Below are positions 8,362 through 15,234 of a stretch of 17,050 nucleotides of DNA, piece by piece. This DNA comes from JBBTQX01 sp038064955 (GTDB lineage Bacteria > Patescibacteriota > Minisyncoccia > UBA6257 > GWB1-50-10). The DNA is taken from assembly GCA_038064955.1 (NCBI GenBank), contig JBBTRY010000024.1, forward strand, positions 1-17,050, given 5' to 3'. Below the pieces are notes generated by a model. It was not told the origin of the DNA, searched no databases, and was given only the letters and a program-made list of their open reading frames with translations. The first letter of the stretch is position 1. Every line of letters begins with the position of its first letter. A program made the translations under genes and the position numbers.

Positions 8362-8367
8362 ATGATA
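8362..8367 (-). promoter_or_regulatory. Possible -10 element for a leaderless scpA start
   Basis: TATCAT on the minus strand ends 6 bases before the GTG start of scpA, just after the stop of the CAP-protein gene. It matches TANNNT but no -35 element is clear (GTGAAT at 17 bp). Support comes mainly from matching the spacing seen at other genes here. Confidence 0.35.
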
Positions 8368-8369
8368 CC

Positions 8370-9296
8370 CTAAAATATCCTGGCATTCACGAACGCCAAG
8401 TAATTATTAAGAATCAAAAACGCGTTCAAAATGACCAAGAGGGAAACGCCGTTTAAGACCAATCGCGGATGCTGGATCCTTGGCCTGATAGCCACGTTCA
8501 AAAGTAGGGCGATTGCAATAATGATCATCAAGAATGCATAAAGATTGTTGGAAACTATTTTAGGAGAGGTAGCTGCCGTCCACACAAGGAGCGAGACGGG
8601 AGAGGTCTCTCCGAGGACTACCGGCCGGCTATTGTCGTCGGGGACAACCGAGGTGGCGATATTTTTAACAGATGCGGGTTCCTCGCCAGAGACAGTAACG
8701 GACGGAAATGACCTTGGCGGAACAGATACTTGAGATTTAACCGGCTTGCCGAACATCTGAGCGATAAAAACGGTTTCTTTCCCTTCATACATCCCCTTCG
8801 CGATCCCGATGCCGATCTCCGTGAAATGAGCGTTCAAGATATTATCCCGATGGGCGGGTGAATTGAGCCAGGCTTTAATGACATCATCGGAATCGGAAAA
8901 GTTGATCGCCAGATTCTCTCCGGCATAGCTGTATTTATAACCGGCTTTGTTTATCCAGTACCAGGGGTCTACTCCGTCGGGACTCACGTGGGCAAAATAA
9001 CCCTTGCTCGCCATATCCTCCGCTTTCATTTTAGCGGCCACATTCAGCAAGCCACTCTCTTTAAGTGAAAATAGGTTTGATGACTGGCGGCTGCCGTTAG
9101 TTTCACTAACCAGGACATTTTGTAAAATTGAGGCAAAGAAACTCGTCTTTCGAATATAGAGAGATTGCAGGAAAAAACAGGCCTCAACAACGAGGATCAA
9201 AGCCAGAACGAAAACGGCCGACCCTGTACGCAAAGAATGCGGTTTGAAGTCATTTCCTTCGTGAGGAATGAAGTATTTCTTGAGATTGAATCTCAT
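8370..9296 (-). CDS. CAP-domain (YkwD-like) membrane protein with C-terminal membrane helices
   Basis: 308-residue protein carrying a bacterial CAP/SCP domain, a fold found in secreted proteins of mostly unknown activity. Residues about 25-48 form an N-terminal membrane helix. The CAP domain spans about 75-185 with His103 (FAHVSP), Glu127 (AGENLA), WLNSPAHRDNIL at 143-154 including His149, and a final strand VFIAQMFGKP. These residues form the usual CAP cavity. A Ser/Pro/Val-rich linker (about 186-245) leads to two further hydrophobic helices (about 251-270 and 279-303). The CAP domain is therefore probably outside, tethered at both ends. Its ATG directly abuts the TAG stop of the giant surface protein upstream (TAGATG), suggesting coupled translation and a shared envelope role. 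Confidence 0.88.
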   Translation of the reverse strand: MRFNLKKYFIPHEGNDFKPHSLRTGSAVFVLALILVVEACFFLQSLYIRKTSFFASILQNVLVSETNGSRQSSNLFSLKESGLLNVAAKMKAEDMASKGYFAHVSPDGVDPWYWINKAGYKYSYAGENLAINFSDSDDVIKAWLNSPAHRDNILNAHFTEIGIGIAKGMYEGKETVFIAQMFGKPVKSQVSVPPRSFPSVTVSGEEPASVKNIATSVVPDDNSRPVVLGETSPVSLLVWTAATSPKIVSNNLYAFLMIIIAIALLLNVAIRPRIQHPRLVLNGVSLLVILNAFLILNNYLAFVNARIF

Positions 9297-12200
9297 CTAC
9301 CTGGAGGTCGATTGGAGAGCAGTTACCTGATCTTGCATAAGCTCCAAGAGCTGCGTGATGAGAGAAACCAGCTGCGTTCTTACCGCTGTGATTTTCGCCT
9401 GGGTCTCTGCGCTTATTGTTGAGACACCGAGCACTTGGCCTCCTACGGGAGTTCCCACAAACGGGGAGTTTAATCTCGCCATAGTGGCCGGTCCCACAGT
9501 GCCAACGGTATCAATGCCATATTTTTTTTGGAAGGCCTTCACGCCTGCTTTCGTGAGCGGACCGAAGAATCCGGTGATGGGATGGTTGTATACCCCTTCT
9601 CTCACAAGCCGATTCTGAAGTTCTGTCACATCATCTCCCCGCGAACCTAATCCCAGATTATTGGAGAAATTAAATTTGGCTGCGCCTAATACTTGTCCGA
9701 CAGAAACTATCGTTGGCGTTGCGGGCACTGCCGCGACTACTGCCGGCCTGAATCCGGCTGCAATTGCGCCAATGGGCCCAGGCCCGCCGCCGCCACTGCC
9801 ACCGCTAGAAGAAGATAGGGTCGACGACTGTGTGTATGTAGCGAAGGATGTAAAGTGCTTCGTCCAAATAACAAGATCGGACCCGACATCAATTTTACAA
9901 TCTCCATCGGCTACCAATGCATCGCCTGTCGTTTGACTATCTGCGGAACAGATGCTCGTGATTTCGGTGAAGTTGACCCCCGTTCTCACGTAGCCCGCTC
10001 TTTTTCCGGCTTGTCCCGGAAGTAAAATCCTCACGGCTTTATCAAAGGATAATTTAGCGCCGGTAAATCCAACCTCTATGGCGGTACTCAGTGTTTTCGT
10101 CTCTCCCGAAGTTTCCGGCAAGGTTACAGTGGTAACCGTTGGAGCGGCAATTATTCCATTCCACGTAGTGTCGGCGCTGGTAACGACAGTGGAAGATGGA
10201 ACAGCCACATTGACATTACCAGCATTAGCCGAGGTGATAGTAATCGCAGGAAGTGTCCCTGTTCCTCCTGTAATAAACGCACTCACATCAATCGTCGGAT
10301 CAGTTGTCCCGCTGTCAATCGTTAAATTCACTACTTGAGTCGGGTTAGTAATTACAACTTGGGGAGTTGTGGAATCAATCGTGGCGGTACCGTTAGAATC
10401 CGGGGCTTTTTGAGTAGAAGCCAAACTGGAATCAATTATCAACAAACCGGTTACGGTATTGCCGGCAATATCTGAAACATTAACCACCACGTCATTAGAA
10501 AAAGTCGTTATATCAGCGGCTGTAATTATTAAATAATTAGCGTCCCAATAATAGGTTAATGACTTGTCAGCTCCGGCAGATAAGGCATTCTCAACTGATA
10601 TCTTAGAGCTGTCCGATAAAACTTCGCTAAAAATGAGGTAAGTATCTCCTGCGTTTAAAGAAACGTCTGCGGAGTCATCACCTAGTTTAGTGACTGTCGG
10701 CGCGGTGGCATCAACGACGTTAACTTCTACCTCATGCGTTCCCAGCACTGAATTACTATTAGTATCCATTAGTTCATAAGTAATGGTATAGGCGCCGGTC
10801 GGGGCGTCGGAATCAAAAATTATCTTGTCTGCATTGGTAAATATATCATCCGCGTCTAAACTAAAACTCGCATCAGCCGTGCACTCGTTATTATGGAGAT
10901 TATCTTCTTCTGGATCTAAATCTTCTTCTTCTGGATCTAAATCTTCTTCTTCTGGATCTAAATCTTCTTCCGCAACATCGCATGAGCCGGTTGCAACTAT
11001 TGCTGTAACATTGTCGTTTTCATCATACTCTTCAAAAAATGGATAATGATAAGTGGCTATGTTTGATTCTGGACTTAGCGTATCAAGAAATCCAACCTCA
11101 TCTAAATCAATCATATATGGAGAAATTGTTTCACCTTCAGGACCAGTAATTGTCACTTTCCATTTTATGGTGTCCAATGGATTACCTGTGTAATTCGTGG
11201 TGCGACCGAGATAAGCAGAGATGCCTCGTCCCAACGAACTGTTAATCTCTGGGGAAAAATCTCCACTAACTTCAGCCGGGTCGGCGGAAGCGATGCTAGC
11301 GAGATCCTCTACATCAAACTGCGTAAAGTGATCTGTCGTGAATGTCAGCGTCCCACCGGAGTAGTCGCTCACGGAGATATCCGGATAGTCGGGGTCTTCC
11401 GGCGAAAGCGTGTTCCCGGCGTCATTCTTTACTATCAGATTCGGAGCTGATGTATAACCAAATGCGTCTAAGCCGTACATATAAATCTTGGCACCCGTGG
11501 CCGCCATGGCATCGGCAGTTGCGGAATCAAATTTTATATGCCTATCCGACATTTCCATTTTTTCGCCCAAGGTCTGCAATATAGCCACCGTCGCTTGGTC
11601 GCTCAAGTTCAAGCTGGCGTTAAAAACGATTTTACCTCTGTCGGCAACTTGGAAATACAATGAATCCGGTTCGGAAGTGGGCGTGGCTGAAGGATTATCA
11701 ATCGTTCCAATGTTGGTGATTATGCCAGCTGGAGAAATGCTCAAGCAGGTAGCGATGGAAGATAAGGTCGGTGCGCTTGTCAGCGACGTTGAACAATCGA
11801 AAGCTTCGGCATTATTGAACCAACCTTTGGTCGGAGCGCTAGAAATCAACCAATTTATCCCGTTAAACGAATCTGATTCTCCAGCAACCGGTGCGGCGAT
11901 ATCTACCTCAGGATCACTACCATAGCTAACACTATGAATAGGGGTTCCTATTCCGTCAAATAGTGTGATTGTTTGGGTTATGGGACTATCATCCAGCCAC
12001 CCGGAGGGCTGTTCTAATACAACTATGCCTTGGGCGGGAATCGTGCCGAGTGAAGACAATAAGAGTGGCGCACCTACACCACTCCGAATCGTCCAGCCGG
12101 ACCCTTCGGCTAAATCGATGGATAATTCCGTTGTATTCAACAACTCCACCCATTCGTTTCCGGTTGATGGATTGGATACAAATTCATTTATAACGACATC

Positions 12201-12341
12201 ACCCGGAGTCGTAGCAAACGCCAGCGGGGCGACAAAAAAACCGCCCGCTATCACTAAAAACGCGGCGGCTGCAAGAATTGCCCACTCTCTGATTCGAATG
12301 GATCCGATTACGATATCACCAAATAAATAAAATTTTCCCAT
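9297..12341 (-). CDS. Giant secreted protein: lamin-tail domain, Ig-like regions, peptidoglycan-binding domain
   Basis: 1014-residue exported protein, probably attached to the wall. Residues 20-43 are a signal helix ending LAFA, a plausible cleavage site. A lamin-tail domain follows at about 45-175 (GDVVINEFVSNP, NEWVELLN). A stretch at about 220-345 resembles modules common in CPR surface proteins (KIYMYGL ... GGTLTFTTDHFTQF). Residues 456-479 are an acidic repeat with unit EEDLDPE. Ig-like beta regions run about 490-640 and 655-835. A Ser/Gly/Pro linker is at 840-857. A peptidoglycan_binding_1 domain lies at 895-958 (SRGDDVTELQNRL ... GFFGPLTKAGVKAFQ), and residues 976-1010 form an amphipathic helix, possibly a coiled coil. 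Six Cys include likely pairs (183/199, 798/815). It probably displays beta domains on the surface. The CAP gene is coupled downstream; tandem repeats and a promoter lie upstream. Confidence 0.87.
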   Translation of the reverse strand: MGKFYLFGDIVIGSIRIREWAILAAAAFLVIAGGFFVAPLAFATTPGDVVINEFVSNPSTGNEWVELLNTTELSIDLAEGSGWTIRSGVGAPLLLSSLGTIPAQGIVVLEQPSGWLDDSPITQTITLFDGIGTPIHSVSYGSDPEVDIAAPVAGESDSFNGINWLISSAPTKGWFNNAEAFDCSTSLTSAPTLSSIATCLSISPAGIITNIGTIDNPSATPTSEPDSLYFQVADRGKIVFNASLNLSDQATVAILQTLGEKMEMSDRHIKFDSATADAMAATGAKIYMYGLDAFGYTSAPNLIVKNDAGNTLSPEDPDYPDISVSDYSGGTLTFTTDHFTQFDVEDLASIASADPAEVSGDFSPEINSSLGRGISAYLGRTTNYTGNPLDTIKWKVTITGPEGETISPYMIDLDEVGFLDTLSPESNIATYHYPFFEEYDENDNVTAIVATGSCDVAEEDLDPEEEDLDPEEEDLDPEEDNLHNNECTADASFSLDADDIFTNADKIIFDSDAPTGAYTITYELMDTNSNSVLGTHEVEVNVVDATAPTVTKLGDDSADVSLNAGDTYLIFSEVLSDSSKISVENALSAGADKSLTYYWDANYLIITAADITTFSNDVVVNVSDIAGNTVTGLLIIDSSLASTQKAPDSNGTATIDSTTPQVVITNPTQVVNLTIDSGTTDPTIDVSAFITGGTGTLPAITITSANAGNVNVAVPSSTVVTSADTTWNGIIAAPTVTTVTLPETSGETKTLSTAIEVGFTGAKLSFDKAVRILLPGQAGKRAGYVRTGVNFTEITSICSADSQTTGDALVADGDCKIDVGSDLVIWTKHFTSFATYTQSSTLSSSSGGSGGGGPGPIGAIAAGFRPAVVAAVPATPTIVSVGQVLGAAKFNFSNNLGLGSRGDDVTELQNRLVREGVYNHPITGFFGPLTKAGVKAFQKKYGIDTVGTVGPATMARLNSPFVGTPVGGQVLGVSTISAETQAKITAVRTQLVSLITQLLELMQDQVTALQSTSR
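10903..10971 (-). repeat. 21-bp in-frame tandem repeat encoding the acidic EEDLDPE heptad
   Basis: About three copies of a 21-bp unit, nearly identical at DNA level (clean copies at 10910-10930, 10931-10951, and 10952-10971 with a changed end). They lie inside the surface-protein gene and encode seven-residue steps of Glu, Asp, Leu and Pro (residues about 456-479). The unit is a multiple of three, so slippage would change length without a frameshift. Confidence 0.9.
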
Positions 12342-12359
12342 TTGATGGCTGATAAAACT

Positions 12360-12433
12360 TATTTTATTAGAGGTCTTTGCGGTTGAGTTTACTCCATATT
12401 TTATTAGAGATCTTTGCGGTTGAGTTTACTCCA
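12360..12433. repeat. Two 37-bp tandem direct repeats upstream of the surface-protein gene
   Basis: Copies at 12360-12396 and 12397-12433 are head to tail and differ at one base (aggtc versus agatc). Each carries an inner dyad GAGT-AA-ACTC on the minus strand. The repeats fill most of the 133-base gap (12342-12474) between ychF and the surface-protein gene and start 19 bases before its ATG. With no spacer between copies this is not a CRISPR array. A regulator-binding or promoter duplication is possible. Confidence 0.9.
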
Positions 12434-12451
12434 ATAGTATTTATTTGTCAA
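12423..12451 (-). promoter_or_regulatory. Putative promoter of the surface-protein gene
   Basis: On the minus strand a perfect -35 TTGACA (12446-12451) is followed after exactly 17 bases by TAAACT (12423-12428, 4/6 to TATAAT). The -10 lies in the distal 37-bp repeat. The leader would be about 75 bases and include the rest of both repeats. No Shine-Dalgarno is seen before the ATG at 12341. Each repeat also contains TAAAAT, a possible second -10. Confidence 0.5.
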
Positions 12452-12474
12452 ATAGGTCTCCGGGGGGGTAGGGC

Positions 12475-13500
12475 CTAACCGTGCCGGATCACCATCACAT
12501 CGCCATCCTGCACCACATAATCCTTCCCTTCCAAGCGGAGCCAGCCCTTCTGCTTCGCCGCACTCCAAGCATTAGCTTGTCCTGAGTTAGTCGAATGGAC
12601 AGCCGCTTCCAGGAGTTTTTCGGTCGAGATGACCTCCGCCCGGATGAAGTTCTTTTCAAAATCCGTGTGGATCACGCCCGCCGCCTGCGGCGCTTTGCTC
12701 CCCCGCTCGATCGTCCAGGCTCGCGTCTCGTCCTCCCCCGTCGTGAAGAAGCTCATTAAATTCAGAATCTTATAGGCTTCAAGGATGAGCTCCGGAATGA
12801 ACGAAGCAGCGTTCAAATCCGAAATAATGAAATCAAATCCCATCGCCGATATTTTCTTCTTTAACTCCTCGCTTGCTTCCTCCGACTTGCCGTTCAATAA
12901 AAAGAGTTGCGGTTTCGCCGTCAGAAGCTGGAGTTCCTTCACAACCGGCTCGTGCGCGAACTCGAGCGCCAAGTTTCCGCTCTCCAATTTTTTCTTCACT
13001 TCCTGGAGAATCGGCAGATTTTTTACCGCCTGCTTGTCTCCGCTTCGCGCTTCGGCTTCAAGTTTCGACAATCTCTTCGAGACGGTTTCCAAATCCTTGA
13101 AAACCAGCTCCAACTCGATGATATCTATGTCGCGCGCCGGATCCACGCTGTTTTCGACATGGATGATATCGCTCTGGCCGAAGCACCGCACCAAATGGAG
13201 AATTGCCTGGACATTCCGAATATTCGCCAAAAATTGGTTACCCAAGCCCTCGCCCTGATTCGCGCCCTTCACGAGCCCCGCGATGTCGTAGAACTCCACG
13301 ACCGCCGGCACGGTCTTTTTGGAACTGCTCAATTTCGTTAATTTATCCACCCGCTCGTCTGGCACGACAACCACGCCCACGTTCGGATCAATGGTGGCAA
13401 AGGGATAGTTCGCGATTGTAATCTCCTGTTTAGTCAGAACTTTGAACAAGGTACTCTTACCGACGTTCGGAAGTCCTACTATACCTATACTAAGTTTCAT
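12475..13500 (-). CDS. ychF: Ribosome-associated OBG-family ATPase YchF
   Basis: P-loop ATPase of the TRAFAC/OBG group, known to bind ribosomes and respond to stress. The 341 residues are slightly shorter than the usual ~363. Visible: Walker A GLPNVGKS at 9-16; switch region YPFATIDPN; G3 DIAGLV at 72-77 followed by KGANQGEGLGNQFL; and the C-terminal TGS domain beginning IHTDFEKNFIRAEV and ending KDYVVQDGDV. The G4 position reads LLNGKSEE rather than a guanine-specific NKxD, in keeping with ATP preference. A short insertion (HSTNSGQANAWSAAKQK) sits within the TGS region. AAGAGG directly touches the ATG, and TAAATT lies 12 bases upstream (13513-13518), implying a leader of only a few bases. 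It stands between the core run and the A/T-rich island. Confidence 0.96.
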   Translation of the reverse strand: MKLSIGIVGLPNVGKSTLFKVLTKQEITIANYPFATIDPNVGVVVVPDERVDKLTKLSSSKKTVPAVVEFYDIAGLVKGANQGEGLGNQFLANIRNVQAILHLVRCFGQSDIIHVENSVDPARDIDIIELELVFKDLETVSKRLSKLEAEARSGDKQAVKNLPILQEVKKKLESGNLALEFAHEPVVKELQLLTAKPQLFLLNGKSEEASEELKKKISAMGFDFIISDLNAASFIPELILEAYKILNLMSFFTTGEDETRAWTIERGSKAPQAAGVIHTDFEKNFIRAEVISTEKLLEAAVHSTNSGQANAWSAAKQKGWLRLEGKDYVVQDGDVMVIRHG

Positions 13501-13534
13501 CCTCTTTTGGGCAATTTATCCATACATTCTTCAC

Positions 13535-14278
13535 TTATAAGTAAGATTCTACCAATCTTCGTATTTGTATTTTGAGATTGGAATTTGTTAAAAGCTGTTG
13601 GTAATTCACTGGCAACAAATCTCTCAAACCATTCCTTATTTCGTTATCATCTAGGACATTTAACCGGGTGAGTATCTTTTCTTTCAATTGACCATCTTGC
13701 TTTACAAGACTTCTTAGGTAATTGTCATTGAATATAAAATAGAGATCAAAAAAGTCTCGCTCTTTTGCGTTTTCTCGCGTCAGAAAAGCTTCAATTTTCT
13801 CTGCAACAAGAACTTCATCTTTTAGATAAACGATGGTGTACGGCGGAGTGAAATCATTTGTAACTAATTTGGAATTAGCACTAGAAGCATCCACTTCTTT
13901 TTTTTGAACATTCAACTGAACCCGAGGATTAAATAATGGACTGGTAAAATCCAATAACGATATATATCCCCCGCTAGTTGGTTCACTGGTGGGTATGCTT
14001 GAAATAGTGAATCCCTCGTTATGTAAATCCTGGAGAACCGCTAATAATAAGTCATCTATCCCCTCTATCGAACCGGCCGAGAAATCCAAATCAACCGAGT
14101 AACGTGGACTTTGAAAAACTATTCTTAAGGCTGTTCCTCCCTTAAACAAGAACTTCTCTGAACCTTTCTTTGAATAAAAATATGATAAAAATAAATTCTG
14201 ACAATATTCTCTGTAAACACTCAATTCATTAATTTGTTTTTTTACTGCCAGGTCCTGAAGAAATTTAGCATCAAGCAT
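13535..14278 (-). CDS. AbiEii-type nucleotidyltransferase toxin
   Basis: 247-residue protein of the AbiEii / COG2253 nucleotidyltransferase family, the toxic partner of type IV AbiE systems; characterised members transfer nucleotides onto RNA targets and can act in phage abortive infection. Motif I is visible as FKGGTALR (45-52) followed by RYSVDLDF (59-66), with the metal-binding aspartates D63 and D65. A later AEKIEAFLTREN (159-170) and KERDFFDLYF (172-181) supply the conserved Lys161, Arg174, Asp175 and Asp178. All expected catalytic residues appear present, so the gene looks intact. It lies 7 bases after the regulator gene on the same strand, and TATAAT 6 bases before its ATG may give it its own start. 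Base composition is A/T-rich compared with ychF. Confidence 0.9.
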   Translation of the reverse strand: MLDAKFLQDLAVKKQINELSVYREYCQNLFLSYFYSKKGSEKFLFKGGTALRIVFQSPRYSVDLDFSAGSIEGIDDLLLAVLQDLHNEGFTISSIPTSEPTSGGYISLLDFTSPLFNPRVQLNVQKKEVDASSANSKLVTNDFTPPYTIVYLKDEVLVAEKIEAFLTRENAKERDFFDLYFIFNDNYLRSLVKQDGQLKEKILTRLNVLDDNEIRNGLRDLLPVNYQQLLTNSNLKIQIRRLVESYL

Positions 14279-14284
14279 ATATAT

Positions 14285-14290
14285 ATTATA
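14285..14290 (-). promoter_or_regulatory. Possible -10 element for a leaderless abiEii start
   Basis: TATAAT on the minus strand ends exactly 6 bases before the ATG at 14278 and overlaps the stop codon of the upstream regulator gene. The surroundings are very A/T-rich, so chance is likelier here than at gltX, and no clear -35 was found. Confidence 0.35.
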
Positions 14291-14915
14291 AGTTTATTTT
14301 TACTAACAACAAGCCAAACCTTTTCTTGATATGTTTATTCTTTATATTTTTGAAAAACGCTTTGGAATACTTTTGAAGTTTAACCTTGTCGATAGATCTT
14401 AAATCAAACCTTTCGTTATACTTTTTTTGTCCTCTTGCTACAAAATAAAGATAGTCCAACAAGGCTTTTTCTTTTGTAGCAATAATAATATTACGATTTG
14501 AAAGATGAATCTTTTGATATCCAAAATATAGTCCTTTATTAATTTGGTGATATCGATAGATCTGATTAAGAACATTAATATCTTTGGAGTGTTTGGTCGT
14601 AATTGAAGTAACAACATAAACAGTTTCAGGAATCACATGATAATAAGACAAAGCAATTTCCAACGAGATGTAAGACGGCCTTTGAATCAGGTTAGCGATT
14701 TCAAGAGAAGAAGGTTGGAAATTTATAGATGAATATAATCCCTTTCTTAATCGAATAAAGTTTCCTGACTTAGCATTGCGCGACAAAAAAATTCTCGCGT
14801 TCGACAAGCTCACATTAAAAAATTGGGCAAAAATATTAGGAGTGATTACAGCTAATCGCTGCGATTCTATTTTCCTAAGAACTTCTTTTATATTAAGTCT
14901 TTGATTTGATACCAT
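14286..14915 (-). CDS. AbiEi-type antitoxin / transcriptional regulator
   Basis: 209-residue protein of the AbiEi family, the antitoxin half of AbiE systems, which typically represses its own operon rather than binding the toxin. The N-terminal ~70 residues look like a winged helix (VITPNIFAQFFNVSLSNARIFLSR, then a basic wing RLRKGLYSS). The C-terminal part has the family pattern PSYISLEIALSYYHVIPE (79-96), a TSITTK strand, and IATKEKALLDYLYF. Lys and Arg are abundant near the C terminus. The ATG is fixed by a near-consensus promoter with TATAAT 6 bases upstream. A 14-bp inverted repeat in that promoter is a good candidate for autoregulation. The gene is strongly A/T-rich and looks horizontally acquired. 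Confidence 0.85.
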   Translation of the reverse strand: MVSNQRLNIKEVLRKIESQRLAVITPNIFAQFFNVSLSNARIFLSRNAKSGNFIRLRKGLYSSINFQPSSLEIANLIQRPSYISLEIALSYYHVIPETVYVVTSITTKHSKDINVLNQIYRYHQINKGLYFGYQKIHLSNRNIIIATKEKALLDYLYFVARGQKKYNERFDLRSIDKVKLQKYSKAFFKNIKNKHIKKRFGLLLVKINL

Positions 14916-14921
14916 GCTTCG

Positions 14922-14950
14922 ATTATATACAAGTATGTATACTTTGTAAA
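14922..14950 (-). promoter_or_regulatory. Leaderless promoter of the AbiE operon
   Basis: On the minus strand TTTACA (14945-14950, 5/6) is separated by exactly 17 bp from a perfect TATAAT (14922-14927), which ends 6 bases before the ATG at 14915. This is the best-formed promoter of the leaderless type in the window. The spacer is occupied by a 14-bp inverted repeat. Confidence 0.75.
14931..14944. promoter_or_regulatory. Inverted-repeat operator candidate in the AbiE promoter
   Basis: AAGTAT-GT-ATACTT, a perfect dyad with 6-bp arms, sits exactly between the -35 and -10 elements. AbiEi-type proteins are known to repress their own promoters through inverted repeats, so this is a plausible operator; binding itself is inferred. 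Confidence 0.6.
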
Positions 14951-15027
14951 CATGGTATCGTTTGCCTTACTTTTAACCAATTCGACTAATTCTCCCTTAA
15001 TTCTAGATAAGCGAGAAGGTACTAATT

Positions 15028-15162
15028 TTACAAAGTCAAGAAAAAGGCGAAAGGGTCTGTTCCCAGGATTACACAATTAGGAACTTTCGAAGCTATTTCA
15101 TTGACGAAAGTAGTTTTACCCGTATGGGTTTTCCCTATTGTAAGAAGGGTGTACCGATTCAT
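15028..15162 (-). pseudogene. 5' remnant of a P-loop NTPase / small kinase-like gene
   Basis: From the ATG at 15162 the minus strand encodes 44 residues: a hydrophobic strand (YTLLTIG), a Walker A-like loop GKTHTGKTTF (10-19), a helix, and a second strand VILGTDPF, then TAA. This is the start of a P-loop ATPase or kinase fold (compare AAA_33 or zeta-toxin-like proteins) with everything after the second strand missing. Another minus frame, open from 15076 to 14888 (PFRLFLDFVKLVPSRLSRIKGELVEL), seems to continue the protein, which suggests a frameshift near 15030-15050. That continuation runs into the AbiE promoter and start. An intact TATAAT lies 6 bases before the ATG. A real micro-protein is less likely. 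Confidence 0.6.
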
Positions 15163-15168
15163 GGGTGA

Positions 15169-15198
15169 ATTATATCTAATTAATCTGCGTTATTACAA
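15169..15198 (-). promoter_or_regulatory. Leaderless-type promoter of the P-loop remnant
   Basis: A perfect TATAAT (15169-15174) on the minus strand ends 6 bases before the ATG at 15162. TTGTAA (15193-15198, 4/6) lies 18 bp upstream as a weak -35. The geometry matches the AbiE and gltX starts. Confidence 0.5.
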
Positions 15199-15234
15199 CT
15201 CAAAATCGTTCGAACATCACCCTCACCCCTACTA

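Noticed and set aside
12360..12433. CRISPR array
   Set aside because: The two 37-bp copies touch directly with no spacer, there are only two, and no cas gene is present.
13533..13542. Perfect 10-bp palindrome ACTTATAAGT at the abiEii stop, upstream of ychF
   Set aside because: It is short, A/T-rich and in an A/T-rich region, so chance is likely; no promoter arrangement supports an operator here.
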